64,000 bases of DNA from Streptomyces bluensis (GTDB lineage: Bacteria > Actinomycetota > Actinomycetes > Streptomycetales > Streptomycetaceae), in the NCBI RefSeq assembly GCF_014650715.1, contig NZ_BMVM01000031.1, forward strand, positions 1-64,000, written 5' to 3'. The notes beneath the pieces were generated by a model, which saw only the letters and a list, made by a program, of their open reading frames with translations, was not told where the DNA came from and ran no database searches. This document shows, piece by piece, positions 36,098-47,334 of this stretch (positions within the stretch are counted from its first letter, which is position 1; every line of letters starts with the position of its first letter). The position numbers and the translations under genes are program-made.

Positions 36098-36111
36098 TGG
36101 GAGCGCTCCCA
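36098..36111 (-). promoter_or_regulatory. CebR operator (perfect 14-bp palindrome)
   Basis: TGGGAGCGCTCCCA matches the known CebR binding palindrome exactly and lies 141 bp upstream of the LPMO start codon. CebR is the LacI-family repressor of cellulose use in Streptomyces, released by cello-oligosaccharides. It is 125 bp before the divergent gene at 36237, so that gene could also respond. Confidence 0.85.
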
Positions 36112-36202
36112 CCACACCTGTTCCGGAAGCTAGCGCCCAGTCGTCCCGTTGTAAACGCCTGACGCACGGTGTGTCAGTGCCCGTCGCTAGCGTGAGGGGG
36201 GC

Positions 36203-36219
36203 GCGTCGACTGTCGACGC
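36203..36219. promoter_or_regulatory. 17-bp palindrome before the RibD-like gene
   Basis: GCGTCGACTGTCGACGC is a perfect dyad around a central T, 17 bp before the start codon at 36237. It is placed to bind a repressor of this gene. Confidence 0.45.
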
Positions 36220-36236
36220 AGACGGAGGAGCCCCTC

Positions 36237-36797
36237 ATGGCCGAGTTGGTCTACACGGCGATCACCTCACTCGACGGCTTCATCGAGGACGAGAGCGGCA
36301 GATTCGACTGGGCGGTGCCCGACGACGAGGTGCACGCCTACATCAACGACCAGGAGAAGTCACTGGGGACGTATCTCTACGGGCGCCGGATGTACGAGAT
36401 GATGACCGGCTGGGAGACCGACCCGGCCCTCGCCGCGCAGTCGGCTCTCATGCGGGACTTCGCACAGCTCTGGCAGGCGGCGGACAAGGTCGTGTACTCC
36501 AGGACGCTGGAGCGGGTGAGCACGGCGAGGACGCGCATCGAGCGGGACTTCGACCCCGAGCGGGTGCGGCGGATGAAGGCGGCGGCACCGCACGACCTCG
36601 TGGTGAGCGGCTCCGGGCTGGCCGCGCACGCGTTCCGGGCCGGCCTCGTCGACGAGGTCCGCCTCTTCGTCGTCCCGGTCGTCGTCGGCGGTGGAAAACA
36701 GGCCCTCCCCAGTGGTGTCCGGCTCGGCCTGGAGCTGCGCGACGTACACCGGTTCGGCGGCGGGACCGTGCACCTGCGGTACCGCGCCGCGGCATGA
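36237..36797 (+). CDS. RibD/dihydrofolate-reductase-like protein
   Basis: A 186-residue cytosolic protein of the RibD C-terminal / DHFR-fold superfamily. The opening strand and loop ELVYTAITSLDGFIED and the middle LYGRRMYEMMTGW are typical; the C-terminal half has LVVSGSGLAAHAFRAGLVDE and VVPVVVGGGKQAL, which form the NADPH-binding side of the fold. The ATG follows GGAGGAG. Many Streptomyces paralogues of this family have no known substrate, so I infer only a likely NADPH-dependent reductase fold. It stands alone, ended by the 36801-36837 hairpin. Confidence 0.85.
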   Translation: MAELVYTAITSLDGFIEDESGRFDWAVPDDEVHAYINDQEKSLGTYLYGRRMYEMMTGWETDPALAAQSALMRDFAQLWQAADKVVYSRTLERVSTARTRIERDFDPERVRRMKAAAPHDLVVSGSGLAAHAFRAGLVDEVRLFVVPVVVGGGKQALPSGVRLGLELRDVHRFGGGTVHLRYRAAA

Positions 36798-36800
36798 GCG

Positions 36801-36837
36801 GCCCTGCGCCCCGGCACGCCGTGCCGGGGCGCAGGGC
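36801..36837 (+). terminator. Terminator after the RibD-like gene
   Basis: A perfect 17-bp stem, GCCCTGCGCCCCGGCAC (36801-36817) with 36821-36837, and a three-base loop start 3 bp after the stop codon. Confidence 0.88.
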
Positions 36838-37080
36838 ACGCAGTCACCACGAGGGGCCGCCTGCGCTGCCTGCCCCCTGCTCCCTACCCCCTACCCCCTC
36901 GTACGACGGACCGTATGGGCGTGTTCGTCCAGGTATGCGATTCTGTGTGTGGGTGCCCTGCCGCTCATGGGCGGCGCGGTCCGGTCTCGTCGGATCGTGC
37001 GCCCACGCCGTCGCCGCCTGAGTTCAGGGGAATCCCTACCCGCCGGCACCTGCGGCACGGACGGGAGGTAGCTACGGACA

Positions 37081-39603
37081 ATGCCCCATTACGGCGGTGC
37101 CCGGGCCGCAGTCCCGGGTCTGCGGGCACTCGGGGCCGGGGCACAGGACGCCGGACTGTCTCGCCCGGCGTCGGAGCCCACTGTGAGAGAGCGGGTCCTG
37201 GCGTTCGCCGGGGCGACGCTGATGGCTGTCTACGTGCCGGTTGACGGCGGCCGACAGCTCCAGCTCGTCGAGTCGGCCGGCACCGGCACCGGCCGGGACG
37301 GGCTGCCTGAGCGCATTCCGGTCTCCGGCGACTCGCCCGTGGCCGACGCCTTCCGCGTCGGCCGGCAGCTGTGGCTGAGCTCCGCGCCGTTCGCCTCCCG
37401 TCCCACGGACGGGCCTCTCGCGGTGCTGCCGCTGGGGGCGGCGGGAGGCTGGCTGGGCTGCCTCGTCGTCGTGGGCGACTCCGTGGACGGCTTCGGAGCG
37501 GAGCAGCGGGACTTCCTGGAGCAGTACGCCGAAGCGATCTCCGGCCGGCTCCGGGGCGAGCCCGACACGGCCGCGCCCGAACCACCGCTCGATCCCGCTC
37601 TGCGCAGCATGCGCGTCGGTTCGTTCGTCCTGGTGATGAGCACCGGAATGGTCGAGTCCGACGCGACCCTGCTCGAACTGGTCGGCATCTCCGAGGACGA
37701 CTTCGACGGCAAGTCCCACCCCCTCCTGTCGTACACCGTGCCGGAGGACCTCCCCTCGCTGATGTCGGTGGTGGAGCCGTCCCCGCAGGTCGGCGGGCTG
37801 AGGGAGCTGGAGTTCCGTATCCGCCGGCCCAGCGGTGAGCTGTGCTGGCTGCGCCTGGTCTGCCGGGTGCTGCGGGATGTGGACGACCGCCCGGACCGGG
37901 TGGTGGGTCTGGTGACCGCGGCTCCCGTGCTGCGCCAGAGCGCCAGTGACGTCGCCCGGGTGCAGTGGCTCACCGCCGCGCTCGACGACGCCACAACGGT
38001 CCGGGAGGTCGGCGAGGTGGTGGTCGCCGCCCTGCGCGAGCCGCTGGGTGCCGACCGGGTGGCGCTCGCCGAGCTGGTGGACGACCGGCTGGCGGTCACC
38101 GTGCTCGATCCGCCGGGGGCCGATGCCTGGCCGGAGCGATGGCGTACCCAGTGGCGCTCGCAGTGGCCCGACGCGCCGATCAGCGCGCTGTCCAGCACGC
38201 TGCAGGCGGCGCTGCGGGACGGCCGGATGAGCCTGTGGCCCGCGGGGGCCGCCCTCGAACCCGGGCTCACGGGTGTCGGCCCCGGTGGGCTGGCCCTCCT
38301 GCCGCTGCGGGCCAAGAGCGGGGTCGCCGGGGTGTGCCTGGTCGGCTGGGACGAGCCGCACGAGTTCGGCCCGGAGGAGCGGTCCCTGCTCACCGCGACG
38401 GCGGGGCTGGTGGGGCAGGCCCTGAAGCGGGCACGCGCGTACGACGCCGAGCAGGAGCTCGCCACGATGCTGCAGCGCAGTCTGCTGCCGCGCCGCCTGC
38501 CCGAGCTGCCCGGCGGGACGGCCGTGGCCCGCTACCTCCCCGCCGAGCGTGGGCTTCAGGTGGGCGGTGACTGGTACGACGTCATCGCGCTCTCCGAGAG
38601 CCGGGTCGCCCTGGTCATCGGCGACGTGCAGGGCCACAGCGCCGGGGCCGCGACGATCATGGGCCAGATGCGCACGGCGGTCAGGGCCTACGCCGTGGAG
38701 GGCCACCCGCCCGACGTGGTCGTCTCGCACGCGAACCGTCTGCTGGTGGGCATGGAGACCGACCTGTTCGCCACCTGCTGCTATGTCGAGCTGGACATGG
38801 AGGAGGGCAACGCGCTGTTCGTCCGGGCCGGGCACCTGTCCCCGCTGCTGCGGCACCCGGACGGCAGCACCGAGGAGGTGGCGGTCGAGGGCGGGCTGCC
38901 GCTGGGCATCGTCGCGGACGCCGAGTTTCCCCTGACCGCCGCGGCGCTGTCTCCCGGCACCGTTCTCGCGCTGATCACCGACGGACTGGTCGAGTCGGCC
39001 GAGCTGGAACTGGACGAGGGCATGCGGCGCACGGCTGAGGCGCTCGCCGCCGCCGACCCCTCGGATCCCGGGCGGATGGCCGACGCGCTGCTCGGCGAGG
39101 ACGGCCGCCGTGAGGACGACGTGGCGTTGCTGCTGCTGCGCTACGACGGGATGAGGGTCCGGCCGGTGCGGGCAGGATGGGTGGTGTGGCGGCTGCCCGA
39201 CGCCGTCATGCACGCCCGCCGCTTCACCGCGCGCACGCTGCGTTCGTGGCAGGTCAGCGAGGAGGCGGACACGGTGCTGCTGGTCGTGTCGGAGCTGGTC
39301 ACCAACGCGCTGGTCCACACCCAGGGCGCCGTCCGGCTCGACCTCACCCACGCCGGGGACCGGGTACGGGTCGCCGTGACCGACTCCTCGCCGCGCGCCC
39401 CCGCCAAGCCGGTCATCGTGGACTGGGAGTCGACCGGCGGCCGGGGCCTGTTCCTGGTCGAGGCGATGTCGGCGTCCTGGGGCTCCGTGCCGGTCGGCGG
39501 TGGCAAGCAGGTGTGGAGCGAGCTGGTCGTGACACCGACCGAACCAGGGCCCGCGGGCCCGGAGGAAACCGAGGGGGCCGGAAAGGGAATCGAGGGCGTC
39601 TGA
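37081..39603 (+). CDS. SpoIIE-type protein phosphatase with GAF, PAS and kinase-like domains
   Basis: An 840-residue signalling protein. In order: a GAF-like domain (about 35-155), a PAS-like domain (about 180-290), a second GAF-like domain (about 295-455), a SpoIIE/PP2C serine phosphatase (about 458-680; metal-binding D in VGGDWYDVI near 497, GDVQGHS near 514 and REDDVAL near 678), and a HATPase_c anti-sigma-kinase-like domain (about 710-825; LVVSELVTNALVH and GGRGLFLVEAMS). Such proteins act on anti-anti-sigma factors; having both phosphatase and kinase-like parts lets one protein set a switch. No membrane segment is seen. A GGGAGG lies upstream. The next gene starts one base after its stop, so it is coupled to a sugar transporter. 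Confidence 0.88.
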   Translation: MPHYGGARAAVPGLRALGAGAQDAGLSRPASEPTVRERVLAFAGATLMAVYVPVDGGRQLQLVESAGTGTGRDGLPERIPVSGDSPVADAFRVGRQLWLSSAPFASRPTDGPLAVLPLGAAGGWLGCLVVVGDSVDGFGAEQRDFLEQYAEAISGRLRGEPDTAAPEPPLDPALRSMRVGSFVLVMSTGMVESDATLLELVGISEDDFDGKSHPLLSYTVPEDLPSLMSVVEPSPQVGGLRELEFRIRRPSGELCWLRLVCRVLRDVDDRPDRVVGLVTAAPVLRQSASDVARVQWLTAALDDATTVREVGEVVVAALREPLGADRVALAELVDDRLAVTVLDPPGADAWPERWRTQWRSQWPDAPISALSSTLQAALRDGRMSLWPAGAALEPGLTGVGPGGLALLPLRAKSGVAGVCLVGWDEPHEFGPEERSLLTATAGLVGQALKRARAYDAEQELATMLQRSLLPRRLPELPGGTAVARYLPAERGLQVGGDWYDVIALSESRVALVIGDVQGHSAGAATIMGQMRTAVRAYAVEGHPPDVVVSHANRLLVGMETDLFATCCYVELDMEEGNALFVRAGHLSPLLRHPDGSTEEVAVEGGLPLGIVADAEFPLTAAALSPGTVLALITDGLVESAELELDEGMRRTAEALAAADPSDPGRMADALLGEDGRREDDVALLLLRYDGMRVRPVRAGWVVWRLPDAVMHARRFTARTLRSWQVSEEADTVLLVVSELVTNALVHTQGAVRLDLTHAGDRVRVAVTDSSPRAPAKPVIVDWESTGGRGLFLVEAMSASWGSVPVGGGKQVWSELVVTPTEPGPAGPEETEGAGKGIEGV

Positions 39604-39604
39604 G

Positions 39605-40849
39605 ATGAGGACCCGCATGCGCAACGCCCTCGCCGCCGTCATCACGGGGCTCATGGCCGTGTCCATGGCCGGCTGCGGCGAGGGCGAGGGAGAAGGCGAC
39701 GACGGCTTCACCGTCGGCCTGCTGCTGCCGAGCAGCGCGGTCCCCCGCTGGGAACGCTTCGACAAACCCATGATCGAGAAGCGGGTGAAGGCGCTGTGCC
39801 CCGACTGCAAGGTGGCGTACGCCAACGCCGCGGACGACGCGACGAACCAGCGGCAGCAGATGAACTCCCTGATCACCCGAGGGGCCCGAGCCATCATCGT
39901 GGACGCGGTCGACGTCAAGGCGCTGCGTTCCTCGGTCCAGGCGGCGGACCGGGCACACATCCCGGTCGTGGCCTACGACCGGCTCGCCGAGGGCCCGGTA
40001 TCGGGCTTCGTCAGCTTCGACGGCGCCCAGGTCGGCAGGCTCCAGGGCAAGGCACTCCTGAAGGCCATGGGCGACAGGGCGAAGCACCGGCGGATCGTGA
40101 TGATGAACGGCGACCCGGTGAGCCCCAACGCGGCCTGGTACAGGAAGGGAGCCCGGTCCGTCCTCCACGACAAGGTGACGATCCGCAAGGAGTACGCCAA
40201 CCTGGAGTGGCGGGCGGACAACGCCCACAACAACATGACGGCCGCGATCAGGGACCTGGGTCCGGGCCGGATCGACGGCGTCCTGGCGGCCAACGACGCC
40301 ATCGCCTCCGGTGTCATCTCGGCACTCAAGAGCGCCGGTGTCTCACCGCTGCTCCCCGTCACCGGCCAGGACGCCGACCTCGACGCGGTGCAGCGGATCG
40401 TCAAGGGCGAGCAGACCATGACCGTGTACAAGTCCTTCAGGCAGGAGGCCGATGTGGCCGCCTCCATGGCCGTGGCCCTGGGGCACGGCAGGTCGACCCA
40501 CGCCATCGCCACGACGACGGTGGACAGTCCCACCGCCCAGGACGTCCCGGCCGTCCTGCTCACCCCGGTCCCCGTCACGGCCGGCACGATCGAGCGGACC
40601 CTCGTCAGGGACGAGGTGTACTCGATCCACGAGATCTGTCCTCCGAAGCTGCGGTCCGCCTGCGACCGTGCCGGGCTCACCGGACCGACGACCAAGGGGA
40701 CCAAGGAGACGAAGGAGACGAAGGAGAAGCTGGTGAAGGGAGGTGATCCCGGTGGCGTTCCCGCCCGTGCTGGCGTTGCGCGGCATCTCCAAGCGGTTCG
40801 GCGGCGTCCAGGCGCTCCTGGATGTGGAACTGCAACTGCGGGCCGGTGA
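39605..40849 (+). CDS. Second XylF-like sugar-binding lipoprotein
   Basis: A 414-residue solute-binding protein, clearly paralogous to XylF at 21862 (shared FTVGLLLPSS, AYDRLAEGP, VTGQDADLDAVQRI). The lipobox SMAGC is near residues 20-24. The ATG lies one base after the phosphatase stop. XylF ends soon after its CDEAG motif; this protein instead runs on about 45 residues through a Thr/Lys/Glu repeat (KGTKETKETKEK) and into the next gene. That tail may be genuine or may reflect a lost stop. The sugar is unknown, but pentose-like ligands are likely. Confidence 0.82.
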   Translation: MRTRMRNALAAVITGLMAVSMAGCGEGEGEGDDGFTVGLLLPSSAVPRWERFDKPMIEKRVKALCPDCKVAYANAADDATNQRQQMNSLITRGARAIIVDAVDVKALRSSVQAADRAHIPVVAYDRLAEGPVSGFVSFDGAQVGRLQGKALLKAMGDRAKHRRIVMMNGDPVSPNAAWYRKGARSVLHDKVTIRKEYANLEWRADNAHNNMTAAIRDLGPGRIDGVLAANDAIASGVISALKSAGVSPLLPVTGQDADLDAVQRIVKGEQTMTVYKSFRQEADVAASMAVALGHGRSTHAIATTTVDSPTAQDVPAVLLTPVPVTAGTIERTLVRDEVYSIHEICPPKLRSACDRAGLTGPTTKGTKETKETKEKLVKGGDPGGVPARAGVARHLQAVRRRPGAPGCGTATAGR

Positions 40850-41531
40850 GGTGGTCGCCCTGGCCGGGGACAACGGTGCCGGCAAGTCCACGCTCATCAA
40901 GGTGATCTCGGGGGTCGGGCCCGCCGACCGGGGTGTCATCGAGTGGGAGGGCCGGCCCGTGCACATCAAACGGCCCCACGACGCCCAGACCCTGGGCATC
41001 GCGACCGTGTACCAGGACCTCGCGATGTGCGACAACCTCGACATCGTCGGCAATCTGTTTCTCGGCCGGGAGATCGACCGGGTGGGCGTTCTCGACGAGG
41101 TGGAGATGGAGCGCCGCGCCCGTGAGTTGATGCGTACCCTGTCCATCCGTATCCCCGATGTGCGGATGCCGGTCGCCGCGCTGTCCGCGGGACAGCGGCA
41201 GGCCGTCGCGATCTCCCGCTCGCTGATGGGCTCACCGAGGGTCCTGCTCCTCGACGAGCCCACCGCCGCCCTGGGTGTCGAGCAGACCAGCCACCTCCTC
41301 GACCTCATCGAGCAGGTACGGGACCGCGGCATGGCGGTCCTGCTGATCAGCCACAACATGGGGGACATCAAGGCCGTCGCGGACCGTGTCGCCGTCCTGC
41401 GCCTGGGCCGCAACAACGGCCTGTTCGACGTCAGCACCGCATCCCAGGAGCAGATCATCTCCTCCATCACCGGCGCCGCGGACAACGCCGTGGCCCACCG
41501 CACGACAGGCACCGAGGAGGCATGGCCGTGA
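40752..41531 (+). CDS. Second XylG-like ABC ATPase
   Basis: A 259-residue single-domain ATPase, paralogous to XylG. Walker A is GDNGAGKST and Walker B is VLLLDEPTAAL. The signature motif is LSAGQ instead of LSGGQ, a substitution at the second glycine. GTG 40752 is preferred because GGGAGGTGAT lies eight bases upstream; GTG 40743 is in frame but falls inside that site. The gene overlaps the end of the binding-protein frame by about 98 bp and the permease start by 10 bp. It should form a homodimer. Confidence 0.85.
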   Translation: MAFPPVLALRGISKRFGGVQALLDVELQLRAGEVVALAGDNGAGKSTLIKVISGVGPADRGVIEWEGRPVHIKRPHDAQTLGIATVYQDLAMCDNLDIVGNLFLGREIDRVGVLDEVEMERRARELMRTLSIRIPDVRMPVAALSAGQRQAVAISRSLMGSPRVLLLDEPTAALGVEQTSHLLDLIEQVRDRGMAVLLISHNMGDIKAVADRVAVLRLGRNNGLFDVSTASQEQIISSITGAADNAVAHRTTGTEEAWP

Positions 41532-42835
41532 GCGGCAGCGAGCCGTCCCGGCGCGTCGGGCCGCGAGGCGGCATCGGTGCCGGGACCGCCACGCCCGGCA
41601 GGGGCCCGCGCACCCGCGGATGGCACCAGAGCCTCAAGGGGTACGCCGACGACGTCCGCGGCCGGGTGCGGGACGGCGAACACGGCCCGGTCTCGGCCAT
41701 CCTCGGTCTGGTCGTGATCTGGATCGTCTTCCAGACCCTCGACAGCAACTTCCTCTCACCGCGCAACCTGTCCAACCTCAGCGTGGACATCGTGGGTACG
41801 GGCCTGGTCGCGGTGGGCATCGTGTTCGTGCTGCTGATCGGGGAGATCGACCTGTCGGTCGGCTCCGTGAGCGGCCTGTCGGGGGCCGTGTTCGCCGTGC
41901 TGAACGTGAACTACGGGCTGCCGGAGTGGATCGCCGTGATCGTGGCGGTGGTCTCGGGGGCGGCCGTGGGTGCCCTCCACGGGGTGTTCTTCGCCCGGAT
42001 CGGCGTGCCCGCGTTCGTCGTCACGCTCGCGGGACTGCTGATCTGGAACGGCCTGACGCTCTACCTGCTGGGCGCGAGCGGCACGATCAACATCGACCAG
42101 TCGGGCCTGGTGGCCTCGCTGACCAGCAGATACTTCGGTGCCCACGCCGCCGCCTACGGTCTGGCGGGGCTCGGTACGGCCGGGTACCTGCTGGCCGCCG
42201 TCCGGCACCGGAACCGGAACCGGGCCGCCGGGATGCCGTTCCGGCCGGCGGGCGGGATCTGGCTGCGCGGCGGGGTCCTGGCGGTGCTCGCCTTCGGCGC
42301 CGCCTACACGCTCAACCAGTTCCAGGGCCTTCCTCTGGCACTGCTGATCTTCCTGGTGGTCCTCGTCGTCTCGGACTACGTCCTGCGCCGCACTCGCTAC
42401 GGACGGCGGGTGTACGCGCTCGGCGGCGGCCCCGAGGCGGCGCGACGTGCCGGAGTCGGTGTCGAGCGGGTGCGGATCACGATGTTCATGCTGTCGGGGA
42501 CGCTCGCCGCCGTCGGGGGCCTGTTCGTGGCTTCGGGGCTCACCTCGGCGAGCCCCACGACGGCCCGTGCCGCCGGCTCGGGCATGCTGCTGATCAACGC
42601 CATCGCGGCGGCCGTCATCGGCGGCACCAGCCTGTTCGGCGGGCGCGGTTCGCCCTGGTCCGTGCTGCTGGGCGTGCTCGTCATCGGGTCGATCGCCTCG
42701 GGCATGACGCTGCTGGGGATCGAGGACTCCATCCAGTTCATGATCACTGGAGGGGTGTTGCTCGCCGCCGTGGCGGCCGACTCCCTCTCCCGGCGCACCG
42801 ACCGACTGAGGGGCGGGCGACCACGGGCAGGTTGA
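41522..42835 (+). CDS. Second XylH-like ABC permease
   Basis: A 437-residue inner-membrane permease of the BPD_transp_2 family with about ten helices after a 60-residue soluble tail rich in Gly and Arg. It shares GIVFVLLIGEIDLSVGSVSG and IAAAVIGGTSLFGGRG with XylH. The ATG overlaps the ATPase gene by 10 bp. It completes a transporter that is co-transcribed with the SpoIIE-type phosphatase, which is unusual for sugar uptake genes. Confidence 0.87.
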   Translation: MAVSGSEPSRRVGPRGGIGAGTATPGRGPRTRGWHQSLKGYADDVRGRVRDGEHGPVSAILGLVVIWIVFQTLDSNFLSPRNLSNLSVDIVGTGLVAVGIVFVLLIGEIDLSVGSVSGLSGAVFAVLNVNYGLPEWIAVIVAVVSGAAVGALHGVFFARIGVPAFVVTLAGLLIWNGLTLYLLGASGTINIDQSGLVASLTSRYFGAHAAAYGLAGLGTAGYLLAAVRHRNRNRAAGMPFRPAGGIWLRGGVLAVLAFGAAYTLNQFQGLPLALLIFLVVLVVSDYVLRRTRYGRRVYALGGGPEAARRAGVGVERVRITMFMLSGTLAAVGGLFVASGLTSASPTTARAAGSGMLLINAIAAAVIGGTSLFGGRGSPWSVLLGVLVIGSIASGMTLLGIEDSIQFMITGGVLLAAVAADSLSRRTDRLRGGRPRAG

Positions 42836-42946
42836 CGCGCTCACCACAATCACCGATCGCCTGGTTTTCGATGAAATCTCAACCAAATGGAAGACCCGGG
42901 CATTCCTGACATACGGTGGAGGAAGCCTCGCGTCCATCGGAGTGCC

Positions 42947-44302
42947 ATGAAGCGCAGCCGCCTAGCCCAGGTGGCCGTGACCGCCACGGTCGCCACCGGT
43001 CTCGTCCTCTCCGGCTGCGGCCACGCCGGCCTGCCGTCCGGTCAGTCGAACAGCACGATCAACGTGCTCACCACGGACGCGTCCCAGATGCAGAACCTCA
43101 AGAAACTCACGATGAAGTACTTCACCGCGCGGACCGGCATCAACGTCAACTACACCATGCTGCCGGAGAACGCGGCGCGGGAGCGGATGAACCGCGAGTT
43201 CGCGACCCAGGCGGGGCACTACGACGTGGCGAGCGTCAGCGCGTACGAGGTGCCGATCTACTCGGCCAACGGCTGGCTGACCCCGCTGAACTCGTACGCG
43301 AAGGCGGACAAGAAGTTCGACCAGGGCGACGTCTTCCCCAACCTGGTCGCCTCGCTGACCGGAAAGAACGGCAAGCTCTACGCCGAGCCGTTCTACGGCG
43401 AGGGGTCGTTCCTGATGTACCGCAAGGACCTCTTCCGCAGGGACGGGGTGACCATGCCGGCGAACCCGACCTGGGAGCAGGTCGCCCGGCTCGCGGCCCG
43501 GCTCGACGGCACCGACGGCGCGAACGGCATCTGTCTGCGCGGGCTGCCCGGTTGGGGCCAGAACCTCGCCCCGATCAACACCGTCGTCAACACCTTCGGC
43601 GGCGCCTGGTACGACATGGGGTGGAACGCCAGGCTCACCTCGCCGGACTTCAGGAGGGCCGTGGGGTTCTACGTCCACCTGCTCCGCGCGTACGGTGAGC
43701 CCGACGCCCAGCGGATGGGGGTTCTGCAGATCCTCAGCCGCTTCGTCCAGGGCAAGTGCGCCATGATGTACGACGCCACGTCGCTGGCCTCGTCCATCGA
43801 GGCCGACAGTTCGCCGGTCAAGGGCAAGGTCGGCTACGTCCCGGCACCGCACGACAAGACGATGAGGTCCGGCTGGCTGTGGACCTGGGCCTGGGGCATC
43901 CAGAAGGCGAGCAGGAAGAAGAACGACGCCTGGAAGTTCATCTCCTGGGCCTCCTCCAAGCAGTACCAGGCCGAGGTGGGCAGGGAACTCGGCTGGACCG
44001 CCGCGCCCGCCGGGAGCCGGGAGTCGCTCTACGACAATCCCGAGTACCAGAAGGCGGCCCACGCCTGGTACCGGCAGGAGTACACGGCCGAGACGCAGTC
44101 CGCCGATCCGAACGACCCGGGTGTCGCCCCGCGTCCTTACACCGGGATCGGTTTCCTGGCCATCCCCGAGTTCGCCGTTCTCGGTACCGCGGTCTCCCAG
44201 CAGATCGGCTCCGCGATCGCCGGACAGCAGTCGGTCGGCACGGCGCTGCAGAAGTCCCAGGACCTCGCGCAGGCGTCGGCGGCGAAGCACCGGGGTGAGT
44301 GA
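42947..44302 (+). CDS. Orphan carbohydrate-binding lipoprotein
   Basis: A 451-residue family 1 solute-binding protein. The lipobox LVLSGC lies near residues 18-23, and the binding body starts near residue 38 (STINVLTTDASQMQN). ATG 42947 follows GGAG; the frame opens 20 codons earlier. No permease genes of the matching (MalF/MalG) class lie next to it, so it must serve a transporter elsewhere or act as a sensor. The sequence is reminiscent of sugar-alcohol-binding proteins, but I cannot fix the ligand. Confidence 0.83.
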   Translation: MKRSRLAQVAVTATVATGLVLSGCGHAGLPSGQSNSTINVLTTDASQMQNLKKLTMKYFTARTGINVNYTMLPENAARERMNREFATQAGHYDVASVSAYEVPIYSANGWLTPLNSYAKADKKFDQGDVFPNLVASLTGKNGKLYAEPFYGEGSFLMYRKDLFRRDGVTMPANPTWEQVARLAARLDGTDGANGICLRGLPGWGQNLAPINTVVNTFGGAWYDMGWNARLTSPDFRRAVGFYVHLLRAYGEPDAQRMGVLQILSRFVQGKCAMMYDATSLASSIEADSSPVKGKVGYVPAPHDKTMRSGWLWTWAWGIQKASRKKNDAWKFISWASSKQYQAEVGRELGWTAAPAGSRESLYDNPEYQKAAHAWYRQEYTAETQSADPNDPGVAPRPYTGIGFLAIPEFAVLGTAVSQQIGSAIAGQQSVGTALQKSQDLAQASAAKHRGE

Positions 44303-44329
44303 GCCTTCCTGAGGGCCGCCGCCCCCGGA

Positions 44330-44358
44330 CCCCCGCTCTTCGGCCTGAGGAGCGGGGG
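44330..44358. terminator. Hairpin between binding-protein gene and acnA
   Basis: CCCCCGCTC (44330-44338) pairs with GAGCGGGGG (44350-44358) around an 11-base loop, between two convergent genes. Flanking GC-rich segments can extend the stem. Confidence 0.75.
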
Positions 44359-44383
44359 CCCGGGGGTCACGCCACGGAGCGCA

Positions 44384-47101
<2,718 letters not shown>

Positions 47102-47167
47102 GACAGTCTCCTTCATTTTTGTGCGCGTACCACCGCATCCTGCCGCCACGCTGTCTCGACGATCCGC

Positions 47168-47199
47168 TAAGGTAAGGCTTACTTAGGCAAGCCTTACCG
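47168..47199. promoter_or_regulatory. Overlapping iron-box-like (DmdR/IdeR) sites
   Basis: TAAGGTAAGGCTTACTTAG at 47168-47186 matches 14 of 19 positions of the actinobacterial DtxR-family consensus TTAGGTTAGGCTCACCTAA. The reverse strand of 47182-47199 (CGGTAAGGCTTGCCTAAG) gives a second match. A 10-bp perfect dyad (GGTAAGGCTT / AAGCCTTACC) joins them. They lie between acnA and the murA2-like gene, closer to acnA. Confidence 0.7.
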
Positions 47200-47240
47200 C
47201 CACTCGATGATGGCGTGCGGCTGCGGCGCGCCTCGGCAGA

Positions 47241-47258
47241 TATCTCGATGTCGAGATA
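47241..47258. promoter_or_regulatory. 18-bp palindrome in acnA-murA2 gap
   Basis: TATCTCGATGTCGAGATA has 8-bp perfect arms around TG. It could be the operator of a dimeric repressor for either divergent gene. The regulator is unknown to me. Confidence 0.5.
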
Positions 47259-47334
47259 ACTGTAGTACATGCGCACGGTCCGGTCATGCCCGGAACTCTG
47301 GCCCGCTCACTCGGAAGGCGGTCTTCCGCTTTTC

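Noticed and set aside
37072..39960. 962-codon minus-strand frame opposite the SpoIIE-type phosphatase
   Set aside because: It is the antisense shadow of a high-GC gene: Arg/Gly/Pro/His-rich, no domain, and covers a well-supported gene.
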